From positions 558,001 through 622,000 of the forward strand of contig NZ_JASZYG010000002.1 of assembly GCF_030317105.1 (NCBI RefSeq): a stretch of 64,000 nt of DNA, read 5' to 3'. Below are positions 18,576 through 28,523 of the stretch, piece after piece (position 1 is the first letter of the stretch; each line of letters begins with the position of its first letter). Under the pieces are notes generated by a model. It was not told where the DNA came from. It was given only the letters and a program-made list of their open reading frames with translations, and did no database searches. The stretch is from Variovorax brevis. Lineage in GTDB: Bacteria; Pseudomonadota; Gammaproteobacteria; Burkholderiales; Burkholderiaceae_C. The translations under genes and the position numbers were made by a program.

Positions 18576-18604
18576 AAGCCCGGCCGCGTGCCGGGCTTTT
18601 TTTT
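18576..18604 (+). terminator. intrinsic terminator of aceA
   Basis: AAGCCCGG and CCGGGCTT form an 8-bp stem with a 7-nt loop, running into eight T residues 23 bp after the aceA stop. Confidence 0.92.
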
Positions 18605-18664
18605 GCCCCTGCCGTCGTGCCAAGACCGGTTACCACCGTTTCGGCCGGCTTTCGAGGCGCGCGG

Positions 18665-18670
18665 CTAGAA
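18665..18670 (+). promoter_or_regulatory. candidate -10 element of the thrS leader
   Basis: TAGAAT lies 45 bp before the leader peptide and downstream of the aceA terminator. No convincing -35 hexamer was found at 16-18 bp, so the call is tentative. Confidence 0.35.
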
Positions 18671-18714
18671 TGCAGGCCTCTACTCTCAACAAGGGCGAGA
18701 AAGGCAATCTGGTT

Positions 18715-18777
18715 ATGACACCGCGAACTACGGCAACCGTTTTCAACGGCTCTTTCTTTCAGGAAAGCGGCCGGTAG
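18715..18777 (+). CDS. threonine-rich leader peptide of thrS
   Basis: A 20-codon frame begins with ATG 10 bp after GAAAGG and ends at TAG. It starts [12 protein letters not shown]. Threonine occupies positions 2, 5, 6 and 8, encoded ACA, ACT, ACG and ACC, that is, by each of the four threonine codons once. It is followed within 40 bp by a terminator hairpin, with thrS immediately beyond. This is the arrangement of amino-acid-dependent transcription attenuation: a ribosome stalling for lack of Thr-tRNA would leave 18779-18784 free to pair with 18820-18825 and prevent termination. The peptide itself is presumably without function. Confidence 0.75.
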   Translation: MTPRTTATVFNGSFFQESGR

Positions 18778-18778
18778 C

Positions 18779-18825
18779 CCGCGCACGCTGGTTTTCGCCA
18801 GCACTCAGAACCCGAGAAAGCGCGG
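18779..18825 (+). promoter_or_regulatory. predicted antiterminator pairing in the thrS leader
   Basis: CCGCGC (18779-18784), directly after the leader-peptide stop, is complementary to GCGCGG (18820-18825), the 5' arm of the terminator. The two structures are mutually exclusive. A small hairpin GCTGG-CCAGC (18787-18802) lies between them. A ribosome terminating at TAG would cover the first segment. Confidence 0.55.
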
Positions 18826-18846
18826 CTCCCACCGCGCTTTTTGCTT
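18817..18846 (+). terminator. attenuator terminator upstream of thrS
   Basis: AAAGCGCGG and CCGCGCTTT form a 9-bp stem with loop CTCCCA, followed by TTGCTTTTTAT. It ends about 20 bp before the thrS start codon, too close to be the end of another gene, which fits a regulatory terminator. Confidence 0.75.
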
Positions 18847-18866
18847 TTTATCTCCAGAGGTTTTCC

Positions 18867-20774
<1,908 letters not shown>

Positions 20775-20842
20775 TTCCCGTTATGCGCCATAGCGCTGGT
20801 GAATCAATCTATTGGCTTGTGGGCGCGGGCTCTACGGCGTTC

Positions 20843-20859
20843 GCTACAAATTTTGTAGC
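20843..20859 (+). promoter_or_regulatory. palindrome in the infC leader
   Basis: GCTACAAA-T-TTTGTAGC is a perfect inverted repeat ending 10 bp before the infC ribosome-binding site. As the loop would be a single base, it is more likely a protein-binding DNA or RNA site than a stable hairpin. Confidence 0.35.
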
Positions 20860-20882
20860 AAAGTTATTAAAGGATTGAGACC

Positions 20883-21476
20883 ATCGCTACTGCATTTCGC
20901 GACCGCCGCCACCGCGAGGAACGGCAACACCGCCTGAACCGGGAAATCATGGCCCCGGAAGTCCGATTGATCGGGCCTGACAACGAGCAATTGGGCGTTG
21001 TGAGCTTGGCTGAGGCTCTGCGCCTCGCCGGCGAGGCCGACGTGGACCTGGTGGAAGTTGTTGCGGCAGCTACACCGCCTGTCTGCCGGCTGATCGAGTA
21101 CGGAAAGTTCAAGTACCACGAGCAGAAAAAGGCGGCCGAAGCGAAGTCCAAGCAGAAGGTCATCGAGGTCAAGGAAATCAAGTTCCGGCCCGGTACCGAC
21201 GATGGCGACTACAACATCAAGATGCGCAACATCCGGCGTTTTCTTGATGACGGCGACAAGTGCAAGATCACGCTCCGTTTCCGCGGCCGCGAAATCACGC
21301 ACCAGGAACTCGGTCTGGCGCTCTTGCAGCGCATTCGCGATGAGCTCGGCGACACCATCATGGTAGAGCAATTCCCGAAGCTTGAGGGTCGGCAGATGAT
21401 CATGATGATCGCGCCGGGCCGCAAGAAGCCCGGGGCTGCCAAGCCGGCAGCCGCCGAGCAGCCGGCAACGGCCTGA
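20883..21476 (+). CDS. infC: translation initiation factor IF-3
   Basis: About 197 residues; binds the 30S subunit and proofreads start-codon selection. The conserved N-terminal segment ([18 protein letters not shown]) precedes the first ATG at 20949, so the real start must be upstream and non-AUG. The best candidate is ATC at 20883, 8 bp after AAAGGA. Rare start codons in infC are a known autoregulatory device because IF-3 discriminates against them. The N-domain ([17 protein letters not shown]) and C-domain ([31 protein letters not shown]) are complete. It heads the infC-rpmI-rplT group. Confidence 0.93.
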   Translation: MATAFRDRRHREERQHRLNREIMAPEVRLIGPDNEQLGVVSLAEALRLAGEADVDLVEVVAAATPPVCRLIEYGKFKYHEQKKAAEAKSKQKVIEVKEIKFRPGTDDGDYNIKMRNIRRFLDDGDKCKITLRFRGREITHQELGLALLQRIRDELGDTIMVEQFPKLEGRQMIMMIAPGRKKPGAAKPAAAEQPATA

Positions 21477-21612
21477 GTTCGCCAGCAAGCGATTCGAAGG
21501 GATTTCGCCCCGGCCTGCAAAGGCGGGGGCGGGATGAAGAAGTGTCTCGGGGCCAACAAGTCCAAGGAAGAAATCCTCGGCGCCTCACGAGCACAAATTA
21601 AAGGAGCATTCA

Positions 21613-21816
21613 ATGCCCAAAATGAAGACCAAGAGCAGCGCGAAAAAACGTTTCCGCGTTCGTCCCGGTGGCACCGTCAAGCGCGGTCAAGCCTTCAAGC
21701 GTCACATCCTGACCAAGAAGACCACCAAGAACAAGCGCCACCTGCGTGGCTCCGTGACGGTGCATGAAACCAACATGGTTTCGATGGCCGCCATGTTGCC
21801 CGGCATGGGCATTTAA
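21613..21816 (+). CDS. rpmI: 50S ribosomal protein L35
   Basis: A 67-residue basic ribosomal protein beginning [15 protein letters not shown], as in other bacteria. ATG is preceded by AAGGAG. It lies between infC and rplT in the standard order; in E. coli this transcript is repressed by L20. Confidence 0.97.
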   Translation: MPKMKTKSSAKKRFRVRPGGTVKRGQAFKRHILTKKTTKNKRHLRGSVTVHETNMVSMAAMLPGMGI

Positions 21817-21840
21817 TCAAGACGAACAAGGAGTACTCAC

Positions 21841-22200
21841 ATGCCTCGCGTCAAACGTGGTGTAACGGCTCGCGCCCGCCACAAGAAGGTTCTCGCACTC
21901 GCCAAGGGTTTCCGCGGTCGTCGCGGCAATGTCTTCCGCATCGCCAAGCAGGCGGTGATGAAGGCAGGCCAATACGCCTACCGTGATCGCCGCACCAAGA
22001 AGCGTGTGTTCCGTCAATTGTGGATCGCGCGTATCAACGCCGCCTCGCGTGAACTGGGCCTGACCTACAGCCAGTTCGCCAATGGCATCCGCAAGGCTGG
22101 TATCGAGATCGACCGCAAGGTCCTGGCCGATATCGCCGTGCACGACAAGGCCGCTTTTGCCGGCATCGTGGAGCAGGTCAAGGCCAAGCTGGCTGCTTGA
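21841..22200 (+). CDS. rplT: 50S ribosomal protein L20
   Basis: A 119-residue 23S-rRNA-binding assembly protein, beginning [22 protein letters not shown] and ending in the globular domain that recognises both rRNA and, in other bacteria, its own mRNA. AAGGAG precedes the ATG. The gene is 24 bp after rpmI. Confidence 0.97.
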   Translation: MPRVKRGVTARARHKKVLALAKGFRGRRGNVFRIAKQAVMKAGQYAYRDRRTKKRVFRQLWIARINAASRELGLTYSQFANGIRKAGIEIDRKVLADIAVHDKAAFAGIVEQVKAKLAA

Positions 22201-22254
22201 TCCCTGCACGTCGGGCCGCTGCCATTCGTGGCAACGGCCTGCGCCCACGGTAAC

Positions 22255-22289
22255 AGGGCTGGCGCTTGAAAAAGCTCCAGCCCTTTTTT
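22255..22289 (+). terminator. intrinsic terminator between rplT and pheS
   Basis: AGGGCTGG and CCAGCCCT form an 8-bp stem with a 14-nt loop and run into T6GT5. It ends 34 bp before the pheS start. As no other promoter is obvious in this short gap, pheS is probably reached by read-through. Confidence 0.8.
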
Positions 22290-22322
22290 GTTTTTCCTCA
22301 TATCCCGCTCCTGAAGAATTCC

Positions 22323-23399
22323 ATGAACGAGTTGGACACCCTGGTCGACAACGCACGCGAAGCATTCGCCAACGCGAAGGCTCCCGCGGACCTCGAGAAC
22401 GCCAAGGCGCTGTTTCTCGGCAAATCCGGCCGCATCACCGAAATGATGAAGGGCATGGCCCAGTTGTCGGTCGATGAGAAGAAGTCGCGCGGTGCAGCCA
22501 TCAACGTGGCCAAGCAGGCCATCGAGGCCGCACTGACCGAGCGCCGCCAGCAGCTGGCCGACGAAGAACTCAACGTCCAACTGCGCGCTGAAGCGCTGGA
22601 CGTCACCCTGCCTGGACGCCGCCGCGTGGCGGGCGGCCTGCACCCGGTGAGCCGCACCATGGAGCGCATCGAGGCCATCTTCTCCAGCATGGGTTTCGAC
22701 GTGGCCGACGGCCCCGAAATCGAGAGCGACTGGCACAGCTTCACCTCGCTCAACAACCCGCCGAACCATCCTGCACGCTCGATGCAGGACACCTTCTACG
22801 TCGACATCGACGGTGAAGACGGCATTCCGTACAACCTGCGCCCGCACACGAGCCCGATGCAGGTTCGCTATGCGCACCAGCAGATCAAGAAGCACGCCGC
22901 GCAGTTCGAAGCAGCGGCGGGCGACCCAACGGGCACGGCGCAGGCGCCCGAGATCCGCGTGATCGCGCCTGGCCGCACCTACCGCGTGGACAGCGACGCC
23001 ACGCACTCGCCCATGTTCCACCAGTGCGAAGGCCTGTGGCTCGGCGCGAACGTGAGCTTCAAGGACCTGAAGGTCGTCTTCACCGACTTCTGCCGCACCT
23101 TCTTCGAGACGGACGACCTGGTGCTGCGCTTCCGGCCCAGCTTCTTCCCGTTCACGGAGCCGAGCGCCGAGATCGACATCCAGTTCCAGAGCGGCCCGTT
23201 GGCCGGGCGCTGGCTCGAAGTCGCGGGTTCGGGGCAGGTGCACCCGCAAGTCGTGCGCAACATGGGGCTGGACCCCGAGCGCTACATCGGCTTTGCCTTC
23301 GGCATGGGCCCGGACCGCCTGACGATGCTGCGCTATGGCGTGAACGACCTCCGTCTTTTCTTCGACGGCGACCTGCGGTTCCTCAGCCAGTTTCAATAA
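22323..23399 (+). CDS. pheS: phenylalanyl-tRNA synthetase alpha subunit
   Basis: A 358-residue class II catalytic subunit; with PheT forms the alpha2-beta2 enzyme that charges tRNA-Phe. N-terminal coiled coil (1-85), then [19 protein letters not shown], motif 2 ([23 protein letters not shown]) and motif 3 ([18 protein letters not shown]). The ATG at 22323 starts the conserved [13 protein letters not shown]. An in-frame TTG in the terminator loop upstream gives no conserved residues and was not used. Confidence 0.97.
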   Translation: MNELDTLVDNAREAFANAKAPADLENAKALFLGKSGRITEMMKGMAQLSVDEKKSRGAAINVAKQAIEAALTERRQQLADEELNVQLRAEALDVTLPGRRRVAGGLHPVSRTMERIEAIFSSMGFDVADGPEIESDWHSFTSLNNPPNHPARSMQDTFYVDIDGEDGIPYNLRPHTSPMQVRYAHQQIKKHAAQFEAAAGDPTGTAQAPEIRVIAPGRTYRVDSDATHSPMFHQCEGLWLGANVSFKDLKVVFTDFCRTFFETDDLVLRFRPSFFPFTEPSAEIDIQFQSGPLAGRWLEVAGSGQVHPQVVRNMGLDPERYIGFAFGMGPDRLTMLRYGVNDLRLFFDGDLRFLSQFQ

Positions 23400-23432
23400 A
23401 GCGATGAAGCTTGCCCCTTGCCCCGATCTTCA

Positions 23433-23545
23433 CTCCCTCTCCCTCCGGGACAGGGCAGGGGTGAGGGCAACTGCCTTCAAACAAGCGCAGACTTACCCAA
23501 TCGCCCGCTGGCCTCATTCCAATCCTCTCCCGCAGGGAGAGGGAA
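23433..23545. repeat. dispersed-type intergenic repeat between pheS and pheT
   Basis: CCCTCTCCCT (23435-23444) is inverted as AGGGAGAGGG (23534-23543), and CCTCTCCC/GGGAGAGG form a tight local hairpin (23524-23542). Such CCCTCTCCC-GGGAGAGGG sequences are common extragenic repeats in beta- and gamma-proteobacteria. It separates two genes that normally nearly touch. Confidence 0.6.
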
Positions 23546-23581
23546 GAAGTCAGCCGCATCCCAACGTTCTGGATTTTTGAA

Positions 23582-26005
23582 ATGCAATTCCCCGAGTCCT
23601 GGTTGCGCGAGTTCTGCAACCCGCCGCTCACGAGTGAACAACTGGCCGAAACGCTCACCATGGGCGGCTTCGAGGTCGAAGAGCGCCGTCTTGCCGCGCC
23701 GCCGTTCACCAGGATCGTTGTTGGTGAAATCAAGGAAGCCGCCCAGCATCCCAATGCCGATCGCCTGCGCGTGTGCCAGGTCGACGTGGGTCAGGGCGCG
23801 CTGCTGAACATCGTCTGCGGTGCGCCGAACGCACGCGTGGGCATCAAGGTGCCTTGCGCGCTGGTGGGCGCCGAACTGCCGCCCGGTGAAGACGGCAAGC
23901 CTTTCGAGATCAAGCTCGGCAAGCTGCGCGGCGTCGAGAGCCAGGGCATGCTGTGCTCGGCGCGCGAACTCAAGCTGAGTGAAGACCATGGCGGCCTGCT
24001 GGAACTCGCGGGCGACACGCCCGTTGGCGCCGACATCCGCGACGTGCTCAAGCTCGACGACATGCTGCTTACCCTCAAGCTCACGCCGAACCTGGCGCAT
24101 GGCCTGAGCGTCTATGGCATTGCGCGCGAGCTGTCGGCGATCACCGGCGCGCCGTTGAACCTGCCCAGGGTCCGCAACGCGGAGGTGACGCACGCGGCCA
24201 AGCTGGCAGTGAAGGTCGAAGCGCCGGATCTGTGCGGCCGCTTCTCCGGCCGCGTGATCCAGGGCGTGAACACGCAGGTGCAAACGCCCGCATGGATGGT
24301 CGATCGCCTCGCGCGTTGCGGCCAGCGCAGCGTGTCGCCACTGGTGGACGTGTCGAACTACGTGATGTTTGAATACGGCCAGCCTTCGCACATCTTCGAC
24401 GCGGACAAGATCCATGGCGGCCTCACGGTGCGCTGGGGGAAGCCGGGCGAGCAGCTCAAGCTGCTGAACGGCAACACGGTCACGGTCGATGAAAAAGTCG
24501 GCGTGATCGCCGATGAGCGCGAAGTCGAGTCCCTCGCCGGCATCATGGGCGGCGACGCCACCGCCGTGTCCGATTCGACGCGCAACATCTACGTCGAGGC
24601 CGCCTTCTGGTGGCCGGAATCGATCCAGGGCCGTTCGCGCCGCTTCAATTTCAACACCGATGCGGGCCACCGTTTCGAGCGCGGCGTCGATCCGAGCCGC
24701 ACCGTCGAGATCATCGAGCGCATCACGCAACTGATTCTCGAGATCTGCGGCGGCCAGCCCGGCCCCATCGACGACCAGACGCTGAAGTTGCCCGAAGCCA
24801 AGCCGGTGACGCTGCGCGTGGCGCGCGCCGCCCGAGTGATCGGCATGCCGCTGACCCAGTCGCAGTGCGTCGATGCATTGCGCCGCCTTGGCCTCGCGAT
24901 CCGGGAAGGCGAGGGCACGCTGGTCGTCACGCCGCCGCCGCATCGCTTCGACATCACGATCGAAGAAGACCTGATCGAAGAAGTCGCGCGTCTCATCGGG
25001 TACAACAACCTGCCAACAACGGCGCCGCTGGCGCCCATCACCGCGCGCATCCGTCCGGAAGCGCAACGAAGCCGCTTTGCCATTCGCCATCGCGCGGCGG
25101 CACTGGGCTATCAGGAAACGATCAACTTCAGCTTTGTCGAAGCGCATTGGGAGGCTGAACTGGCGGGCAATGCCGACCCGGTCAAGCTGCTCAACCCCAT
25201 CGCCAGCCAGATGAGCGTGATGCGCTCGTCGCTGCTCGGCTCGCTGCTGCAAGTGCTGAAGTTCAACCTCGACCGCAAGGCCGCGCGCGTGCGCGTGTTC
25301 GAAGCGGGCCGCGTGTTCATGCGCGATGCGAGCGTCGAGACGACGGACAGCACCGTCAAGGGCATTCGCCAACCGATGCGTCTCGCCGGCCTTTCTTGGG
25401 GCGACGCCGAGGAATCGCGCTGGGATGGCAAGCCGCTCCGCACCGACTTCTTCGACGCCAAGGGTGATGTGGAAGCGTTGCTGGCGCCACTGGTGCCCAC
25501 CTTCGAAGCGGTTGAGCATCCCGCCCTGCACCCCGGCCGCGCTGCACGCGTGTTGCTGGACGGGCGCGACATCGGCGTGGTGGGCGAGTTGCACCCACGC
25601 TGGCGCCAGAAGTGGGAGTTGCCACACGCGCCCATGCTGTTCGAACTCGACCTCGATGCGGTCGAAGCGCGTCCTGTGCCCGTCGCGCAGCCCGTGCCCA
25701 AGCACCAGGCCGTGGAGCGCGACATTGCCGTGGTGGTCGCCGAATCGGTGACGCACGCTGCGCTGATGCAGGCCATCCATGCCGCATCGACCAATGGCCT
25801 GTTGCAACAGGCCACGCTGTTCGACATCTACCGTCCGCAAGCCGGCGCGTCGAGCGCCGCCGTGGCGCAGGGCGAAAAGAGCATGGCCGTGCGCATGACC
25901 TTCAACGGCGCAAGCGCTACCCTCACCGACGAGCAGGTCGAGCCGGCGGTGCGCGCCGTGATCGATTCGCTGAGCCAGAAACTCGGTGCGCGCCTGCGCG
26001 GATAA
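23582..26005 (+). CDS. pheT: phenylalanyl-tRNA synthetase beta subunit
   Basis: An 807-residue subunit. An N-terminal tRNA-binding (EMAP-like) domain (FTRIVVGEIKEAAQHPNADRL, around 40-150) is followed by B3/B4 editing domain, B5 domain, the catalytic-like core (HRAAALGYQETINFSFV) and the C-terminal ferredoxin-like anticodon domain (KHQAVERDIAVVV). Length agrees with the E. coli protein (795). The ribosome-binding site is weak (GGATTTTTGAA), and the usual tight pheST spacing is broken by a repeat. Confidence 0.97.
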   Translation: MQFPESWLREFCNPPLTSEQLAETLTMGGFEVEERRLAAPPFTRIVVGEIKEAAQHPNADRLRVCQVDVGQGALLNIVCGAPNARVGIKVPCALVGAELPPGEDGKPFEIKLGKLRGVESQGMLCSARELKLSEDHGGLLELAGDTPVGADIRDVLKLDDMLLTLKLTPNLAHGLSVYGIARELSAITGAPLNLPRVRNAEVTHAAKLAVKVEAPDLCGRFSGRVIQGVNTQVQTPAWMVDRLARCGQRSVSPLVDVSNYVMFEYGQPSHIFDADKIHGGLTVRWGKPGEQLKLLNGNTVTVDEKVGVIADEREVESLAGIMGGDATAVSDSTRNIYVEAAFWWPESIQGRSRRFNFNTDAGHRFERGVDPSRTVEIIERITQLILEICGGQPGPIDDQTLKLPEAKPVTLRVARAARVIGMPLTQSQCVDALRRLGLAIREGEGTLVVTPPPHRFDITIEEDLIEEVARLIGYNNLPTTAPLAPITARIRPEAQRSRFAIRHRAAALGYQETINFSFVEAHWEAELAGNADPVKLLNPIASQMSVMRSSLLGSLLQVLKFNLDRKAARVRVFEAGRVFMRDASVETTDSTVKGIRQPMRLAGLSWGDAEESRWDGKPLRTDFFDAKGDVEALLAPLVPTFEAVEHPALHPGRAARVLLDGRDIGVVGELHPRWRQKWELPHAPMLFELDLDAVEARPVPVAQPVPKHQAVERDIAVVVAESVTHAALMQAIHAASTNGLLQQATLFDIYRPQAGASSAAVAQGEKSMAVRMTFNGASATLTDEQVEPAVRAVIDSLSQKLGARLRG

Positions 26006-26028
26006 AAAAAGAGACGACGAAAGAGGCC

Positions 26029-26379
26029 ATGGAAATCACGATCGAAGCCACCGAAACGCCGGCGCTCACCAAGGCGCACCTGGCCGACTTGCTGTTCGAG
26101 CAGATCGGCTTGAACAAGCGCGAGTCCAAGGACATGGTGGAGGCCTTTTTCGAGCTCATTTCCACAAGCCTCATCGACGGCCAGGACGTGAAAATCTCGG
26201 GTTTCGGCAACTTCCAGATCCGCACCAAGGCGCCGCGTCCGGGCCGCAACCCGCGCACCGGCGAGGCGATTCCCATCGGCGCGCGACGCGTCGCGACCTT
26301 CCATGCGAGCGCCAAGCTCAAGGAACAAATCCAGGGAAGCATCTCCGAAGAAGTCGAATGGAGCCTTGGATCTGAATAA
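26029..26379 (+). CDS. ihfA: integration host factor subunit alpha
   Basis: A 116-residue HU/IHF-family protein, slightly longer than E. coli IhfA (99) at both ends. TKAHLADLLFEQIGLNKRESKD is the dimerisation region, and KISGFGNFQIRTKAPRPGRNPRTGE contains the DNA-intercalating beta-arm with its apical proline (RNPRTGE). Binds and bends specific DNA sites with IhfB. Start at 26029, preceded by AAGAGG. Location right after pheT is the usual enteric and Burkholderiales order. Confidence 0.96.
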   Translation: MEITIEATETPALTKAHLADLLFEQIGLNKRESKDMVEAFFELISTSLIDGQDVKISGFGNFQIRTKAPRPGRNPRTGEAIPIGARRVATFHASAKLKEQIQGSISEEVEWSLGSE

Positions 26380-26444
26380 GATTCTTTGCGCGCCTTGTGC
26401 GCGTGGAGTAACCTTGAGGTTTCCTCTGCACGGTCTTGATTTCA

Positions 26445-26903
26445 ATGGAGAAAACGCTCCCACCGATCCCGGTCAAACGCTACTTCACGATTGGTGAGGT
26501 GGGCGAGCTTTGCGGCGTGAAGCCGCATGTGCTGCGCTACTGGGAGCAAGAGTTCACGCAGCTTCGCCCGATGAAGCGGCGCGGCAACCGCCGTTACTAC
26601 CAGCACCACGAAGTGCTGATGATCCGCCGCATCCGCGACCTGCTGTATGACCAGGGCTTCACCATCAGCGGCGCGCGCAACAAGTTGCAAGAGCTGGCGC
26701 AAAGCGAGCGCGACAAGCGCAAGACCGGTGACATGCCGCTCGAGGGCGTGGAAGCCATCGAGATCGACCAGGAAGAGTTTGACGCCGCGGTGCACGAGGA
26801 AGAGTTCGCCGAAGCGGCCGCTCAACCCGTGGCGCTGTCGCAGCTTCAACAGCTTCGCCGCGAACTCTTTGAAATTCGCGAGCTGCTGACCTTCAATCGT
26901 TAA
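26445..26903 (+). CDS. MerR family transcriptional regulator
   Basis: A 152-residue regulator. Residues 12-80 form the winged-helix MerR DNA-binding domain (YFTIGEVGELCGVKPHVLRYWEQEF, then RRGNRRYYQHHEV). The C-terminal part is acidic and coiled-coil-like, lacking metal-binding cysteines. This small regulator sits between ihfA and a proline tRNA in many beta-proteobacteria; I know no defined target. ATG 26445 was chosen over an in-frame TTG at 26436. Confidence 0.88.
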   Translation: MEKTLPPIPVKRYFTIGEVGELCGVKPHVLRYWEQEFTQLRPMKRRGNRRYYQHHEVLMIRRIRDLLYDQGFTISGARNKLQELAQSERDKRKTGDMPLEGVEAIEIDQEEFDAAVHEEEFAEAAAQPVALSQLQQLRRELFEIRELLTFNR

Positions 26904-26913
26904 TTCGTCAGGC

Positions 26914-26919
26914 TATAAT
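26914..26919 (+). promoter_or_regulatory. -10 element of the tRNA-Pro promoter
   Basis: TATAAT, a perfect consensus, ends 9 bp before the first tRNA base. The -35 region lies inside the end of the MerR gene and is not close to consensus. Confidence 0.6.
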
Positions 26920-26928
26920 CAAAGGCTT

Positions 26929-27005
26929 CGGTGTGTGGCGCAGCCTGGTAGCGCACTTGCATGGGGTGCAAGGGGTCGAAGGTTCGAATCCTTTCACACC
27001 GACCA
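26929..27005 (+). tRNA. tRNA-Pro (anticodon GGG)
   Basis: A 77-nt cloverleaf including encoded CCA. Acceptor stem CGGTGTG/CACACCG, D-arm GCGCAGCCTGGTAGCGC, anticodon arm CTTGC-ATGGGGT-GCAAG with anticodon GGG, and T-arm AAGGTTCGAATCCTT. Reads CCC and CCU codons. Confidence 0.97.
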
Positions 27006-27023
27006 AAATCGTTAGATAGATCA

Positions 27024-27057
27024 ACGGGTCAGGGCCAATCGTCCTGACCCGTTTTTC
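27024..27057 (+). terminator. intrinsic terminator after tRNA-Pro
   Basis: ACGGGTCAGG and CCTGACCCGT form a 10-bp stem with a 9-nt loop followed by TTTTCTTT, 19 bp after the tRNA. Confidence 0.92.
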
Positions 27058-27182
27058 TTTGGGTTTGGCAAATGGTGGGTTCTTTGACTAACCCACCCAT
27101 TCAGTCCTTCCCACGCCCCCAGTGGCAGCACGTGGGCCGTGGGGCCGCGACGCCGCTCAGGCCAACGACGGCCCGCGCCGCC

Positions 27183-27572
27183 TCAACTGCGCTTCGGGTT
27201 CGGCGTCATCGCCAGGCTGTTGGACAGCAGCTTCGCCAGAAAAGCTTTCGCGTCGTCCCAGGTCATCGGGGCGGTCCAGGACGCGAAGGCCCATCCGTAT
27301 TCGTTGACGGCCCGCGATGGCCCCACGCCGCCCTTGAGCGCTTGCGTCATCCCGATGTTGAAGAAGCTGCGTTCGGGGTCGACGTCCTTGAACTTGACCC
27401 CGGAAATGGTCTCTCGGCGGGCACCCGTGTGCATCTTGACCATCACCCCGCCATAGGCGCAGAACCATTCGGGGTTCGGGTCGCTGCTCAAAGCCTTCTG
27501 CTCCTGCGACACGAGCGGTCTCGTTCCCGAGATCACATCGCGCACAAACTGTAGAGCTTCCGCATCGGTCAT
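27183..27572 (-). CDS. hypothetical protein
   Basis: A 129-residue soluble protein not recognised. ATG 27572 is preceded by a strong AGGAGG, which sets the start although the frame is open for another 74 codons upstream. The protein has several Trp and aromatic residues (EWFCAYGGVMVKMHTG, YGWAFASWTAP), no signal peptide and no membrane segment. It is alone behind the tRNA-Pro terminator, transcribed towards it, in a gene-poor stretch that also contains degenerate genes. Confidence 0.6.
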   Translation of the reverse strand: MTDAEALQFVRDVISGTRPLVSQEQKALSSDPNPEWFCAYGGVMVKMHTGARRETISGVKFKDVDPERSFFNIGMTQALKGGVGPSRAVNEYGWAFASWTAPMTWDDAKAFLAKLLSNSLAMTPNPKRS

Positions 27573-28034
27573 GGTCTTGCCTCCTGTCCGCAAGCATTTG
27601 CGGGACGCCCGGCGCGGGCGGGTTGCAACGGAGATTAGCATCCAGCCAACACCAAGCCAATCGTCAAAAGTCCACAGCCGAGGCTGCGCAAATACCTTGA
27701 CAACCCGGACATCGCCCCATGAGGTCGATTCGCAAGACAGCGACGTCCCGGACGTTTCAATGACGCCGTTGATGCCGGGCACCCCCAGAGGCAAGTGACA
27801 GCCGCCGGCTCGAGGATCCGACCTTCATTGGGTCGGCGCCGAAGCAACCTCTACCATCACCAGCGGGCTGTCCCTTCGTATTCTGGACTGCGCGTCTTAC
27901 AGGGGCGTGAACACAGGCGACCTTCTGCTGGCTTGCAGGCCTTGTATGAATGACGCGGCGGCGCCGAAGGCCTGCGCCTCGTGCAAGAAACCGCAGCTCA
28001 CGCAGCGCATGCACAAAAGCGCTGGCCGTGGCGC
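27573..28034. other. gene-poor gap without a supported gene
   Basis: No frame here has family resemblance together with a proper start. The only noteworthy item is a 25-codon minus-strand frame (27635-27712) whose product ends in a lipobox-like GLVLAGC at the stop codon. A short plus-strand frame with two CxxC-like pairs (27946-28038) is not supported by a ribosome-binding site. Confidence 0.5.
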
Positions 28035-28523
28035 CTAGGCCATATGACCCAGGTCCCGCAAGTCGGATTGAATCGCAGCCGAATCCGCTTCGTGAAGCGC
28101 AAGGTTGACGAGGAGCTCGAGGCGGCGCTGCAACGCAAAAAGGGTCCGAACCGCAACCTGGGTGGCGAGTTGGGCGTCGTCCAGCGCTGCCGCATCTTCA
28201 AATGACCACAGCGCGCAGATCGGTTGCCCGGGCCATGCGGGCTGGCTGGCCAGGGTGCGTTCGTCGAGCGTGACCACAAAATCGAGCTTCGGAGAACTCA
28301 TGCGCGATATGTCGGTCCACGGCCGCGGCGGCGATGCCGGCACCGCAATCCGTGCGCTCTTCAGTGCGGCGATGGCAGCCGGATGCGGGGCTCGGCTGAC
28401 GTGGCCAGGCTGGCCGCAGGACTCGGCCACGAACAAATGCCCCCCGATGTGCATCAGGCAAGCCTGCGCCAGCACGCTGCGAAGCGAGTTGCGCTGCGAT
28501 ACAAAGAGAATGCGTTTTGACAC
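28035..28523 (-). CDS. ArsC/low-molecular-weight phosphatase-like protein lacking catalytic cysteines
   Basis: A 162-residue protein with the low-molecular-weight tyrosine phosphatase/thioredoxin-type arsenate reductase fold. The N-terminal P-loop reads ILFVSQRNSLRS where active members have a cysteine in place of the serine before QRN (C-x5-R). The second redox cysteine region reads DFVVTLDE instead of a VCD-like motif. The downstream WPGQPICALWSFEDAAA matches the ArsC HWGFEDPA region. It is therefore recognisable but probably catalytically dead. Start GTG 28523 lies inside an inverted repeat that overlaps a TATAGT -10 hexamer, so the message may be nearly leaderless. A binding or regulatory role, or decay, are both possible. 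Confidence 0.65.
   Translation of the reverse strand: MSKRILFVSQRNSLRSVLAQACLMHIGGHLFVAESCGQPGHVSRAPHPAAIAALKSARIAVPASPPRPWTDISRMSSPKLDFVVTLDERTLASQPAWPGQPICALWSFEDAAALDDAQLATQVAVRTLFALQRRLELLVNLALHEADSAAIQSDLRDLGHMA

Noticed and set aside
20874..20876. ATT as the infC start codon
   Set aside because: In frame, but it directly abuts the only Shine-Dalgarno sequence; ATC at 20883 has proper spacing.
22266..22322. Phe-rich in-frame extension upstream of pheS (TTG start, FFVF) as a pheST leader peptide
   Set aside because: It begins inside the terminator loop, its Phe codons are the terminator T-run itself, and it runs on into pheS with no stop; the order needed for attenuation (peptide before terminator) is absent.
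27946..28038. 30-codon plus-strand frame with CxxC-like pairs
   Set aside because: No ribosome-binding site, no family match, lies in a gap of decaying genes.
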